The position numbers were made by a program, and so were the translations under genes. The notes under the pieces were generated by a model. That model had not been told where the DNA came from, made no database searches, and worked only from the letters and a program-made list of their open reading frames with translations. Shown here one piece after another: positions 33,995 to 47,600 of a stretch of DNA of 64,000 nt (the stretch's first letter is position 1; every line of letters starts with the position of its first letter). The stretch is from Rhizopus arrhizus. Its lineage: Eukaryota > Mucoromycota > Mucoromycetes > Mucorales > Rhizopodaceae. The stretch covers positions 992,001 through 1,056,000 of the forward strand of contig JAKZZE010000010.1 of the NCBI GenBank assembly GCA_024220505.1. The letters are read 5' to 3'.

Positions 33995-34746
33995 CAGGTA
34001 AACTTACTTTATTCTACAAAAACCAACGACAGATTAAAGGGGTTTAAATTTAAATTAAAAGATACAAATTTATTTGTTGTTGCTACAGGGATTATTAGTT
34101 TATGTAAACTGTTTATTGAAGCTGACTGTATAGTTTTTTTAATTCTTGTACTTTTTTTATATGCTTGTGTGACATCAATTTTTTAGTTAAACGACAAGAT
34201 TGTGTTCATAATATATTCATATGCAATAGCATGTTCTTCTGTTTATTTATTTCTCATTTATACTTTTCAAATAACTGTCACAGACTACACATACATCACT
34301 CCAGCTGATAAAAGTCATTCTATCCCTTATTTGAATAAACAGACCCTAAATAACATATAAAATAAAGACCCTTGTTTAGGATTGAACAAACAGGAAGATG
34401 CAGTATCAGGTGATGCAGTGTAACAGTTATCGCTCAGCCGGCACCTGTAAGCGATATAAACCCCCTCTTCTTTCTTAGAAGCCCCTGAAGAAAAAACCAA
34501 ATATAAATAAGAAAATATTCTTTCTATGTAGTTCGCTAATTGTCATGGATATTTGAAACTTTTTCTAAACATTCTACATGAAAGCCCAAACTGAATGTAA
34601 AATCAAAAATTTGATTGGTTGTGATGTGTATAAGCTGAGTAAAAGTAACGCCTTACAACGGCTCCTTATTTTCTAGGGAAAATATTTAAGCCCTGAGTTA
34701 AAGTGTAACATTGTATTAATTTTTTTTTTTTGATTCTTCTTTCATC
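33995..34746. promoter_or_regulatory. Upstream region of squalene synthase
   Basis: No gene seen. It contains a GC-richer patch (about 34395-34480: CAGTATCAGGTGATGCAGTG and GCTCAGCCGGCACC), unusual against the AT-rich background and in promoter position 270-350 bp before the ATG. No factor is assigned. Confidence 0.3.
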
Positions 34747-36242
34747 ATGTTGTCTGTCATTTTAAATTCCATTACTCGACCTGAAGAGTTAGCTGCTTTA
34801 TATCAGTACAAGTTTGCACCCAAAACAGATGCTCAGATTCGTCTTCAACAAACTTTAGCCAAGGACGCGTCAAAGAAGCGTTGTTATGACTTTTTGAACA
34901 TGGTAATTATGAAACATTAAAAAGTGAGTGTCAATTAATGGTAAAATAGACATCTCGAAGTTTTGCAGCTGTCATTCAGGAATTAGAACCTGATGAAGTG
35001 AGAGACGCTGTAAGTTACTGATATATTGTTCCTGTATTCTTTTTAACCTTTACTAGATTTGTTTATTTTACCTTGTTTTACGTGGATTGGATACAATTGA
35101 GGATGATATGACATTGCCTTTAGATAGAAAAGTAGAACTTTTAAGATCTTTTGATAAAATCATCTATAAGAAAGGATGGACGTTTAATGAAAGTAAGTTT
35201 CTTTGTCTATAACAATACGACATCACTCTAATTTTACTCTAGATGGCCCCAATGAAAAGGATCGTGAATTGTTGGTACAATTTGATGTTGTGATCGATGA
35301 ATTTCTTCGCTTAAAGCCTCAATATCAATCAGTGATTGAAAACATTACAAAATTAATGGGTAATGGTATGGCAGATTATGCCACAGGCGAACATCGTGAG
35401 AATACGTCTGTAGCCACCGTCAAGGACTTCGATCTTTACTGTCACTATGTTGCTGGTCTTGTAGGTTATGGTCTTTCAGATATCTTTTCTGCATCAGGAT
35501 ATGAATCAAAGGAGCTTTCTGAGGAAAAGAAGATCTCTAATTCAATGGGGCTCTTTTTACAAAAGACAAATATTATTCGTGACTATAGAGAAGATTTGGA
35601 TGATGGTCGTCAATTTTGGCCAAAAGAAATTTGGGGTAAATACGCTGAAGAGTTTAGTGAGTTTACAAAGGCAGAGAACCAATTGAAAGTAAGAAGAATA
35701 CTATTTAAGTACAGCAATACTAAGTTGCTTATAGGCGAAATATTGTTTGAATGATATGGTGTTGAATGTATTGAATCATGTACCAGATGTGCTGACTTAT
35801 CTTTCAAAACTTCAAACACGCTCGATATTTATGTTTTGTGCTATTCCTCAAGTGATGGCTATTGCTACACTTGCACTCGTATTTAATAATTTGGATATTT
35901 ATCAGCGTAACATAAAGATTCGCAAAGGAGAAGCAGTTAAATTAATTTTGGAGTGCACAAGCATGGATAATGTCATTGCTGTCTTTAGAAAATATGTGTT
36001 TGAAATTGCAAAGAAGAATGAAGCTTGCGATCCTAATTTTATGGAAATTTCTATGGCCATTGGAAGGGTATAAACTATATACTTTATATTAATCCTGCTT
36101 GTACTTATTATACTTGTAGATTGAACAATGGATTCATGCAAATTATAAATCAAATAATGTAATCAAAAAGACTAGCTTCAATCTATTCACTCCTATTCTT
36201 GTTGGTCTCATTGGTTTCCTTATCTTTACTTATTTTAAATAA
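34747..36242 (+). CDS. ERG9: Squalene synthase (farnesyl-diphosphate farnesyltransferase)
   Basis: Six exons: 34747-34902, 34950-35009, 35057-35192, 35243-35688, 35735-36067, 36120-36242, all GT-AG with introns of 46-52 nt, giving about 417 residues. It condenses two farnesyl diphosphates to presqualene diphosphate and reduces this to squalene with NADPH, the first committed step to ergosterol, at the ER membrane. Seen: KRCYDFLNMTSRSFAAVI, YLVLRGLDTIEDDM with the first Asp-rich motif (Asp 84, Asp 88), MADYATG, HYVAGLVGYGLSDIF, SMGLFLQKTNIIRDYREDL with the second Asp-rich motif, RQFWPKEIW, and a C-terminal membrane anchor (TPILVGLIGFLIFTYF). All catalytic motifs are intact; length is normal. 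Confidence 0.96.
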
Positions 36243-37065
36243 TAATACATACTTGTTGCGGAAATAGTTACAAAAACGTGGGTTATGAAAATCATTTTAT
36301 TTTTTTTAATACAAACATATTTATATATATGTTTGCATGTATGTGCCAACAACTCGTGTGGGTCTAATAATAGTTTCAAGCACAATAAGGCATAAACTTG
36401 GATTTTGAAATTGTAGTGGAATGTGTAATTAAACTTAAATGTTGGATTTTTTCAGTCAAATCTCTTTCCAGAGCTGACTTGTCAAAAGTAAGATCGATTG
36501 CATAAGGATTGATTTCAGTTTGGTTACTTAAACCTAGTAAATAGTGTGAATTTACTTTGTTATATACTTGTGCATTATTTTACCATTTACTGTTGTCTCT
36601 CGTTCTTTCTTTTTTTGTAAATCTGAATTCTTTAACATTTTGCAATTGCAGAAAAAAAAAAAAGAAAAAAAATGTGTGTGATTGTTCCTTTTTTGGGTTC
36701 TTTGTTTTGGAGTGTTAAAATGCAAAAAAATTAAAGTTTCTAATTTAGTACAGTTCTTTGTTTTCGATCAAAACGTGTATGAATTTCCCTGAGCATAAAT
36801 GAATATGTCAATCATAGTAACACAGAACTCTATGGATTTGCATATTTGATACTGACATAGTTAATAGAAAAAAATCATAATTTTTATTATTTATTTATAG
36901 AGAAAAAGAAAGGAAAAGAGGTGAACATATACAAAAGAGATAGAGAGAGAGAGAGAGGATGGGGCATATATATAAAAGAAACATATAAAAAATAGCTCAT
37001 AAATAGAAAAATGCTACAGAATGAAAGGAAAGGATAGGCCTATTTACATATGAGGAACATACGAA
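36243..37065. repeat. Intergenic with GA microsatellite
   Basis: No gene seen. Between the 3' ends of convergent genes. GA-rich microsatellite at about 36938-36957 and A runs near 36652-36670. Confidence 0.5.
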
Positions 37066-37281
37066 TTAATTTGAATATGTGACTTCCGCATTTGATTCTA
37101 GACTTGGAAAAGAAACGTAGTCTTCCTTGAATGATAAAGCTCTTTTTGGCTCATTACTCCAATCAATGCTCCATTCGGATGGTGTTCTAACCAGTTGACT
37201 GTTATTGTCTTCTTCGTTGTCTTTACTTTCCATAGAATCCATATTTCCTCTACGTCTCCATTCACTCCAGAATTGAAACAT
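37066..37281 (-). CDS. Small unknown acidic protein
   Basis: About 71 residues from ATG 37281 (MFQFWSEWRRRGNMDS). The frame continues 37 codons further upstream with a hydrophobic, AT-rich start at 37392, but the inner ATG lies next to a run of T and gives a compact acidic protein. Seen: Trp/Arg-rich N-terminus, an acidic SKDNEEDNNS stretch, then RTPSEWSIDWSNEPKRALSF, which looks like a short linear-motif region with possible phosphorylation sites. No family recognised; a small mucoralean-specific gene is plausible. Confidence 0.35.
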   Translation of the reverse strand: MFQFWSEWRRRGNMDSMESKDNEEDNNSQLVRTPSEWSIDWSNEPKRALSFKEDYVSFPSLESNAEVTYSN

Positions 37282-39646
37282 TTTTTTTTGTAATTTTTTG
37301 AGAGAGAGAAAAGTGTAAATAATGATGAAAGAGGTGATATTTATACAATTCGCGATCACCGCTTTAAGAGACAGATTTGATATTCTAGACACCCATATTT
37401 TTAGATTCTTGATATTTATAGAAATGTCATGGTTTTTTTTTATTTCCGATCCTTACTAAATACAGTTCAATTTCACACTTCTTTCCCCTTCCTTTACGAT
37501 AGCTCGTGTGAGTGTGTATGTGTTGATTAAAACAATAGAAAAGGGCTAAATTTTCTTTTTCTGCTTACAAGCACACTGTTTGAAATATTTGTATTGGAAG
37601 AATGTAAAAATAATCTTTGCAGATCAATTAAGGTTGATACAAGTTGTCAAATATTCTATTTTTATAATTCAGGGTCGACTCGCTTTTGGGGTTCACGCAT
37701 GCCTTCTCAGGGATTGTCCCAAGCCCAATAATATATTAAAATAGCTTATTAAGAGTTATAATAGCTTATACTAAAAACGTTCTTTTCCCCTCATTATTAG
37801 GTAGTTGTAATATAGTTGCAATATATTCTATGTTATTTAAAGAACTTGCATAGAATATATTATAGACCGATCATAAACATGTTTCATACTTGGTGTACTG
37901 TCGATCTTGACAAGTAAGCAAAAGCTGCCAAATTATCTTTTTGTCTGGGATTAAAGGATGTGTAAAAATAGGTGCAGCTCCTATGTCACCACCTAGTAAG
38001 ACGGATTTTAAATTACGGAAGCTTAGGCCAGACGAAGCGACATTATTGCGACTTAATAAACACTTTCATTGCTTGATGCCTCCTGTCAGAGGCGGATGTC
38101 TTGACAGATGAATATAGCTGAAATACATCTAATCAATTATTGTACTTTGTATATCAATCGCCACATTGATATCTGCTTCACATCTACGATTCAAAAATTA
38201 GATCACCTCATTTTATTCAACTGAATATCCTAAACAAAGCAATATTTGCACTGTCCAAGCATTTTTTTGACTGATTATTTTGCAAAGATTTGGGATATCA
38301 AGCTTTCCTTCAAAACTTGTTTAAGCGTATAAGCACGGTATATTACTCCAAGAAGTATATGGATTAAGCATTGCAGATGAAAGCTAGTGTATAACGCATC
38401 CACAGTACTTACTAATTGCATGCAGAGGATAGGGCAAGGTATGTCTGTGATTGAGATTTCACTCGTTGCCGTCGTAACATTCTTTCAATAAGATTATGCT
38501 GAAGCGTATGCGTTCTTGAAGACTCTTGAATGCATATTTCGGAACAGCAAAATTTTCATTAAAAAATCTTGATGGGTATTATGGATTTTTCTACATGTAA
38601 TTATAACAAGTTTAGAATAACTTGATGAGAATTCAACAATGTTAATTAACATATAATAAACAGCAGAAAATATTGACTAGTAACTATTAACTTTTTTGTA
38701 GTAAGTTTAGCTTTTATGCCACACACTTGCTTGGCATATTTAGAATATGAAGTTAAAATTGAATTAAGAAAAGAAGCTGATACGTTTTGTTTTGTTTAAA
38801 ATATTGATTTTGATCGCTGACTGCATTACATTGCTTCTAACCTTTGATAGATCTTTTGATGTACTAAATTCCTACTTTTTGACCCATTTCAAACATTCAG
38901 TATTTATTTATTTTTCCGAGATAAACAAATTTAGCCTTTACTCTTATATGTATTTTATAGATTGTACTGATGAATATCAATGAATTTACTTTTTCAAAAT
39001 ATTTTTTATAATCAACTTCATGATGAAGCCAAAACAATAGGCGAGTATGCTTATTGCTGATTCTATTAAGTCCCTGTCTTCCTTCATTGTTAGGTCTATA
39101 TATGGTTGTGGTTTATAAATGACAAGTATGGCACATTGAACATAAATTTGCTGCTCTCTGATCACTGTTCTATAACCTAGGCTTATGAGAAATGCTTAAT
39201 GAGAAAATTTGTTCTAGAACTGTTCATGCTTCAACAGATTGTTTTACAAGCAATTCTATGCCCATTGCTCGAAATCCCACTTGCTAACCGGATTGTGATG
39301 TTACATATCCAAACATGTAGAAGAACAGGAAGGCATTGCTTACATATTTAACTCTCTCAACTTTGAATATCAAGTACCATATCTTTATCATTAACATTAC
39401 GATGGCTAATTGTACATATGGCGATTTTTGAATAGAGAAAAACATCATGTTAGCATATGTACTTTATCTAAACCAGCATATAAGAACAATTGTGAAATGT
39501 CGCAATTTTCTTCTTATTCCGGACTATATACTGTCCGAACAGGTTTTAATAATCGCTTATCCTGTGATGAAGTAAGAGCATGCAAAATAGAAGAGACGAT
39601 GTCACCCCTTATTACATAATGTCTTAATATAAATTTTATTTCAAAA
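37282..39646. other. Intergenic, with one exon-like open stretch
   Basis: Mostly AT-rich with no gene. An open plus-strand stretch at about 37910-38110 reads protein-like text (TDFKLRKLRPDEATLLRLN, then HFHCLMPPVRGG) without ATG; it may be part of a decayed element or a lone exon. Another frame at 39410-39619 shows nothing recognisable. Confidence 0.35.
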
Positions 39647-42600
39647 TTATTTTTGTGAATTAAATACATCTACATAGCGAGAACGCATAGGCTTTCTACC
39701 ACTTGTGCCTGCTCTTCTGTTATTTCCAATAGGAGGCGTGTTAGATGCTGCTGGAGGCGCACCACTCGAAAGCGGACTACTAATCGGTGCAGAGTTCACA
39801 CGAGGGGGAACACTACTAGGGTTTGGACCAAGAGAAGTAGGTGGTGGTGACATGGTTGCTGAAGGCTGTGGCTGTGGCGTCATTGCCTTGGGTGGAGGGG
39901 GTGGAGTAGCGGCCACAGGCTTTGCATCATTCAACTTGTTTACCCAGCGCTTTTGCTCCTCGTCGTAATAAAATGAGCTCTCTTGTCCCAAGTTAGCCTT
40001 CACTGGCTTCTTTTCATCTGTCGAGTGGGTTTCTTTTCGGGAAAAGAGAGAAAAGAGGCCCCATCCAGAACTTTTCTCTTGCTCCTTCTTTGGTTCTTCC
40101 TTTGGAGCTGCCTCTTTCTTTTCGCTTTCGTCGCTTGGCTGCTGTTCACTAATGCCCTTATTCTTTTTAGTAGAGGAGTTTCCGAATCCTAAATCGTCAT
40201 CATCATTTTGATACGCATTAGTTGCGCCTAGTGACTGATAAGCAGTATCGACTGGGCTATAACTAGTAGCGGTGGTGGTATGCACAGGTTGGTAACTTGT
40301 ATCAGCAGCTGGGGCGTAGTTTGTATCAGCAGCTGGGGTGTAGTTTGTATCAGCAGCTGGGGTGTAGCTTTCCCCATAACTATAACCATAGTCATAAGCA
40401 CCTTGACTTGCAGTACCTTGTGATTGTTCAGGGGCTGCATAGGTACTAGCGTCTAGGTGCATGTGTAAGTAATATATATTGAATTTCAAAAGATATTATA
40501 TTACCTTGGCCATAAGAAAATGGAGTCTGATTTGTATAGTAATTGTTACTTGTGCTATACCCACCATAGTTGTCTATAAATTTATTTTCAATTGTATCGA
40601 TTAACTTGTCAAAAGTACTCTTGTTTAAAAGAGATGCGATATTTTCACTGTGTGTAGATTAAAATCAGATATACATCCACTCATTGTATATATATATATT
40701 TTTTTTTTTTTTTTTTTTACCAACCTTGGAGATTCTAAGAGTAGGCGAGAAATTTGTTTAAACCTTTCTATAAACATTGAATGATCACTGGATCCAATCG
40801 CATTTATAATTGATTCACAGTAAGCTTGAGATTCTTGCTCAAAGCCTAAATCAGCCAGCCACCAAGCGTGAATGAATTTAAAAGTTTGTAATGAAGGTGT
40901 ATTTCCGTCTTTAAGAGCAAAATCATATAATTCTGCGATATAGAATAAATCCAGATCTGTGTATGATGCATCAGTAATACTAGCATCCAATCCAGATAAA
41001 ACAGAAGTTTCTGGTGATAAGATATAACTGTAACAAATTACAAAATTTAGTGTCATAAATAAACAATGTTATCAACTGTTTACCAAATACAAGATTCATC
41101 AACAAGTTCACACTGCTTCAAGCCATTACCTAAGCTATGAATTGCTGCCTGGTCACCATTAGTTCGGTTAGCCAAAATTAAAGATAAAGCAACTTTCCAA
41201 TCTTTTAGTGTTTCCTTTGATACAGATGAATTCTCGTCAGCCGTGTTTCTTATAAGCTGAGTAACTACAGAAAATTTTAATAAAAAGTAAATACATTACA
41301 CTAACAACTTACCCATATCTGTACCACTAAACAAGGAATAAAGGATACGCAAATACTTTTTGTCTTCCGATGCCTGAGGTATCCATTGAGTAGAGGAAGA
41401 GAAAAGGGCTCGGTCCATAAATCGAGAAACAACCTGCTTATAAAGGTCGCCTTCTCGACTGATAATCAACGCATGGTCCCACATATCATGATCCATTGCA
41501 AATTGACATGCACCTTCTCGATCCCCTTTCAACAAAAATCCTTCCAATTGATCTAATAAACCTGATCCATCTGATTCCTTTACAGAACCAAGAAGTGAAA
41601 CAATGGAATCATCCAATTGTTTACTAAAGGAAATTAGAAAACTTTAATCACAGGTACGTAATACTTATTTACCTTTCACCTAAAACGCCATCTTCTTCAA
41701 TAAGCAACTTTACAATCTTCCACAGCAAACATTTACTCTCCTCGTTTGAGAACTCATTTATTCTACCTTCGACATAAGAGACAAGAGCTGTCCTTTTTTG
41801 TTCTACAGTTATGCTGGTATCAAAAAAAACAGAATGACCCACAAAATTCTTTAGACTTGCTATCATGGCATCTTTCTTGTCATCCAAAGGATTTCGCTGT
41901 TGCACTGCCTCTGACATAGCAAAGGGTGTTGCTGTTCTCGAGAAAGGTGTATTGGAGCGAGATAAACCAGCCAAAGGACGACCACATTCGCAACAAAATT
42001 TAGCTTTAGGCTTATTTTCACCTTCACACTGAGGATCAGGACAAGGGATCAAGGGGAGTGCAGGAGAGGCAACGCGGTCAGTAAAAGAACGATCGAGTGA
42101 GCTTCTGGGCGATGCATGATCAAGGGATGGCCGACCATAGTTTAAAGAGGAAGGCGGGGATAGGATACGTTCTGGTGGCTTTGTTGTTGAACTGAAAGGC
42201 GAAGACCCAAACGGAGATGTCACACGATTTGGCAAAGGATTAGGTGAGATGGCACGTGCAGTAGTCTCGGCAGGCTTATACAGTTGAGGGAATTGAACTT
42301 CTTCAAATTGAGAGTCGCCAGTGAGTGATTCATAGGCATTCAATTGCTCTACATTAGGATAATCACTTTGTTCACTCTTGACTTGTTCAGTACCAGAAGA
42401 ATAGGCAACCAAGTCAGGCTGAGACGTTTCTGTTGTAGAAGGAACAGTGATTGTATCATTGGAGATATAGCTGCTTGCTGGAGCTAGTTGAACTTCTGCA
42501 AATTGAGATTCGGGTCCTTGATCGATTGTGGGCTCTACAAATGGAGCACCATTAAGATCAACCAATGCAGTTGGTGTATTCGTTCCAAGCTCTTGCTGCT

Positions 42601-44446
42601 CAGGGTTTATTGGGTGAGTATTGAAACCGTTGGGCGAATAGGTCTGATCTTGATAGTTAAAATACACTACGTCATCAGGAGAAACTTGATTGCCTTCTGC
42701 TTGCTCTTGCTGTAGTTGGGTTCCTTTTTCCTCCTGATTGGTCTTAGATTTATGATCAATACTATATAATTCAGGATTGTAGTTTGATTGGGGTACTTCT
42801 TTGCGATTCAAGCCTTGCGAAGCATACATGGTATCATCAGTAGTAGCAGGTTCGTCGTTACTCACATCAAAAACAGCAGCATTAGTAGTATCATTATTCT
42901 CATTCAAAGAAGTTGCAGTAAAATGGGGGTTTTGAGATACAATACTTTGATCGACTTGTGCATCCTTTGAAGACTGTAAGTCTTCAAAGACAGCATCTTG
43001 TTGGTCAAAAGCGTTTGTAGTGTAACTTTCTGAATTGTAGACATCAGCATTATAATGCTGTTGATAGTTCGCTTGCTGATTGTCTGCAGAGACAATGGCT
43101 GGAGTAGCAGCAAAGGTTTTTGGTTCAGAGCTTTCTTGTTGTTGCTGTTGCTGTTGTTCTTGATTTTGATGATAATCAGACTGCTGTTGATTATCTGCCA
43201 AAGTATTAACAACCTGGTTAGGATCATAAAGGGTTGAATCAAAGCTTTCTTGTACTGCAGCATGCTGTTGCTCATCAGATTGGTGCTGCTGCTGATTATC
43301 TACCGGTACACTTTCCGAATTAGCAGTATACATATTTGGGTTGTAGTTATCTTGGACAAGAGAGTACGACTGCTGTTGCTGCTGAGACGGTTGTTGATTT
43401 TGGTAATCAGATCGATGGTTATCCATTGGATTAGCAGCATATACATTTGGGTCGTAGCCATCTTGTATAGCGGCATGTTGTTCTTGATGTTGATAATTAG
43501 ACTGTTTGCTGTCAGTTGGGTTAGCAGTATACATGTTTGAATTGTAATTGTCTTGTATAGGTGTATATTGCTGCATCTCTTGCGGTTGTTGAATATCTAC
43601 TGGATTAGCAGCATATAGATTTGCATCAAAAGCCTTCTGTATAGGATTATGTTGCTGCTGCTGTGGCTGGTTGTCTACTGGGACAACCGCAGGATCGGAA
43701 GAGTACAAGTCTGGGTTGTAATTCTCTTGTACAGAGGGATACTGCTGCTGCTCCTGTGTCTGATGGTTATCTGTAGGATTAGCGGCATACAAATTTGGAT
43801 CATAGCCTTCTTGGGCCGAGGAAGTATATTGCTGTTGTGCAAGAGCCATGGCATCCGGTTGGTAATGGTTTACCGTAGCTTGCTGAGTGCCTTGATCTTG
43901 ACCAGCAACAGAAGCGTAAGCATTAGAGTTATAGCCTTCTTGAGAATAATACTGAGCGTCATATTGGTAGTCATATCCATATTGACTCATGTCGTATTCT
44001 TGATTTGTGTTGGGATCGTAATAATGGACGACATTTTGTTCATCATAATAATAATGGACATTTGGGTCAAATTGCTGCCACTGATTTTGCTCGGGTGCCT
44101 GTTGGTCATAAGTGTAGGAAGGTTCGTAAGCTTGAATGAGTGATGTTGGTTGCTGTGAAACATACTCCTGGCTTTTGGCTGAAGAGGTTCGACCAAGGTG
44201 GTCGAAAAATGACTCGGGGGTAACAGCTTGTTGTTGGTTAAAGAAGTTGGTTGCTGACGCGTTGGAGGGTTGGTTAGAAAAAAAGTCTGCAGAGTCATTA
44301 TTATCATTAAACAAAACTGAAGCATCAGCTACGTTTTTTGAAGGAGACTCTTTTGAAGATGGCTGCTGTAATTGACTAAAAGGGTCATTGTCTACAGGTT
44401 CTCCAAAAGGAATGGATCCTTTTGTTTCCTCTGATCGAGATGTCAT
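39647..44446 (-). CDS. SEC16: COPII coat assembly protein Sec16
   Basis: Six exons, 41673-44446, 41313-41623, 41084-41264, 40725-41027, 40505-40647, 39647-40452, encode about 1505 residues. Sec16 scaffolds ER exit sites by binding Sec23/24, Sec13/31 and Sar1. Seen: Gln/Asn/Tyr-rich N-terminal half with about a dozen imperfect repeats of the type Y-[DN]-[PS]-N-[LMV]-Y-[AST]-[AN]-[NDS] (residues about 180-480); Ser/Pro-rich part; an unusual C-x4-C-x10-C-x2-C zinc-ribbon-like cluster at residues about 802-822; the alpha-helical central conserved domain from KCLLWKIVKLLIEEDG through LEGFLLKGDREGACQFA; and a C-terminal FYYDEEQKRWVNKL motif followed by Pro-rich tails and RKPMRSRYVDVFN. The exon 4 donor is GTTGGT, four bases before a GTAAAA site; only the former keeps the frame. 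Confidence 0.93.
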
Positions 44447-44635
44447 TTTATTCTATTAAACAGAAAACGTCAACGAAAGAAGAGCTTTTGAAGCATTATC
44501 TTACAAAATTGTTAGTGTGTATAAGATTATAACAAAGGTTTCTCGAATGAAAAAAAAGATTGCAATGCAACCGGAAATTCAAACAAAGATATGAATTTAT
44601 TGCTTGTGGTTTGAAATGATTGGTTAGACTTTTTT
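44447..44635. other. Short spacer between Sec16 and formin genes
   Basis: The 189 bp contain the upstream region of Sec16 and the 3' flank of the formin gene; both are on the minus strand. No motif claimed. Confidence 0.4.
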
Positions 44636-47600
44636 TTATGGTTCTACAGTGGTCGAAGATCTATTTTCTTGTTCAGCCAGCGAGGCTAGTTTTTTCATTT
44701 TATCAAAGTTGACAACTCTTTTTGAGCCACTTCTTGACTTTGGAAGTGGAGGAGCCTCTTCATCATTTTGTATGTGTCTTAATAAATCTTCTGCTTTTAC
44801 AACCATCGATTCTGTTTTTGTCTTTCTTCTTTCTCTCATTGACATTCTACGACTTCTTCTTTGTTGAGCAGTTCCCATTTCTCCTGAGCGAAGTTTTTCT
44901 AAAAGATTATCCATAATATCCTTGTCTTCTTGATTATCGGAAGGTCCTAACATACTTTTTAATTAATGCTGTTATTGAAAAAAGCTTTAACAAACCATCT
45001 TTAATATCCAATCTATTCTTAAGAAGGGCTTTGCGCTGCTCTTGATATTGTTTTGACTTCTCCGCTTGTTCTTTTTTCTTTCTTTGTAGCTCAATATCAC
45101 CTTTAGCTTTTTTCCAACTTGACAAGAATGTTTGGAAGATACCAAAGAATTCATCTGGTTTCATGTTGCTTGGATCTTCACCAAAGTATGATACAACATC
45201 CTTGTACGCAACATCCATTGATGTATATCTCACTTCAAGTAAATCAAACTTTTCAATCGCCCTATCACGGAATTTATACATGACTACTGCAAAATTGTCG
45301 CCTTCCTCTGCCTCATAGTCAGGTCCATAATTACACTCAAGTTCATGTATAAGAGTTTGAAGTCCCACTCTGAGTTCATTGTAATCTTTAATAAGATCTT
45401 GTATAGTCACTAGAATATCCCAATATTAATAAAAAAGGGGGGCATTTTATGTAACGGATTTCTATTACCTCGACATGCTTCACCACACAGTTCAAGATCT
45501 TTGACCAAACTTTGGCTAATAGTAGGGAATTTTTCTTCAACCATCGTACATAAAAAGTGAAGCAGGGTTGTGTCATTGGTTGATGCCCTAGTATCAACCA
45601 GTTTGTTGATACTACCGATACGAATACCAAAGGCACCTCCTTGGAAATTAGTACCGTTTAAAAAGTTTCCTACCATTAAAATAATCTTTTATGTAAAAGT
45701 GAGTCAATGGTTCTCTAAAACAATCAAGAGTTTACATTCAATAGGTCTATAAAGGCTTCAGAATCTTTTAGACTAGTAGAAGCGTCCATTACGTTGGTCA
45801 TATTTTTGCCCAATTGAGAAATTCGTTCATGGAACGTTGTGACAAACAACATATGTGTAAGACGTTCCTTGAATCGATCAATGGTCATAATCTATATTGT
45901 GTGAATTTTAAAGTATATTGCGATTTGTTTTTCAATACCTCAGCACAAAACGAGTCTGATTTTGATAGACATTCTAAGTCTTCTTCTGATGCCGTTTTCA
46001 TAAACACAGATAGCTTGCCCATTTCATCATGAGAAGGAGCATTCATCAGTAAATTCTTTAACAGAACTTCTGTACAAAACCTTTCATCAACAGCCAAAAG
46101 TTTTCGCTTGAATTCTTTAAAAGATATGTTTTTGTATTTAGCCAAGACAGCAATGCCTGCATAAAATTATAAGTAACTTTCTTTGACGAATAAGAAACCT
46201 TATGATTTTACTTATGTTGTATGCCTTCCTTGGATCAATGATACAAATTTCTTGTCTCTTTTCTTTTTTGGCCAACTTTTTGGTAGCAATCACCTTTTGA
46301 GCAAATATTTCTTCCATACGCTTAAATACACCTTCTGCATCAAACATGTTTTCCAATGCCTCTTCTTTTTCCTCTAATGTTGCCTTTTTCCATATAGTAG
46401 ATTGAATGTAATTTGCATTTAGCTTTTGCCACTGCAGCTGTCGAGTTTTCACTGTGGGCAAGTGCTTGATCTGTTTACGAAGTACAAGTGTATTCGGTGC
46501 ACTAGGTGCTCCTGGTGGCGGGGGAGGAGGTATTCCAATGCTTGGATGAGGTGGTGGTGGTGGTGGTGGTGGAGCCGTTGAAGCATTGCTTGGTGCAGTA
46601 GGAGCTGGTAATAAAACGTTACCTGGTATAAGTAAAGGTGGGGGTGGTGGGGGTGGTGGCACTGGGCTTGATACTTGTTGCTGATTTATCGTTACTGCTG
46701 ATTCTCCGCTAAAGAAAGGCTTGGTAGGAGATAAAGTAGAAGATTGTGGTGGTGGTGGGGGAGGAGGAGGAGGAGGAGGAGGAGGTAACTGTGTGGATGA
46801 TATCTCGTTGGAAATGAGGGTGTTAGATGATATGGGTATATTACTGTGGTTATGGTGAATATTGGCATCTATAACTTCACTGGCCATTGTATCTACTCTC
46901 TCAGAAAGAGAATTGTAGCCTTGCTGAGTAGGGTTTTCAAATGTTTTTATTTGGTGAGTAGCTGTTGCAGAACCAGTCTTTTCAAGGATATTTGCTTGAT
47001 GAATGACCGTGACCTCACCGTCCTTTCCAGAATGGTCTACTGTATTCTTAATGCCAATCTTTGTAGAAAGACCAGTGTGTTCCACAGGTGGCATATTGGA
47101 ATTTAACGCATACCCCACACTTTTATCTGTTGCTGAAAGCATACCAGTGGCTTCATATGCTGGCTCCTTTGACAAAGTATCCTTGCCTTCTCTAACTGTG
47201 GACGTTTCCCTTGGTACGCCATTAGCAGAAGAGTTTTCTCTAGAAAAATCCTTTTGTTCCTCCTCTTGTATCTCGGAGGATGGCAGTTGTCTCTTGCGAT
47301 TGTTTGAGCGTCTTACTGCAGATCCCATCAAGGGCATTGTACCTGGTAAAACGAACTCCCCTAATCCATTGCTTGACCCAAACTGACGAGCTAACTGCGA
47401 CTTAAAATCCTCAGACAAACCAGCCGCGATCGATTTGTATTTGTTTTGATCTGATTCAACTGGTGACTTCCTGGCAATAATGTCTGAGTCTTTCTTATGA
47501 TGACCTTCTAGACTCTCTTGAGCATGGATTCTACCAAATGCAGTCGCAAGATCTTTACGAGAAATAACTACATTTCCTTCCAAATTTGAACCATCTTCAT

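Noticed and set aside
27958..34746. The gene desert as a centromere
   Set aside because: Mucor centromeres are bordered by LINEs and defined by kinetochore binding; neither can be shown here, and AT-richness alone is not evidence.
43649..44143. 164-residue plus-strand Leu/Ile/Val-rich frame inside Sec16
   Set aside because: Antisense translation of the CAA/CAG-rich (Gln) repeats; no independent evidence.
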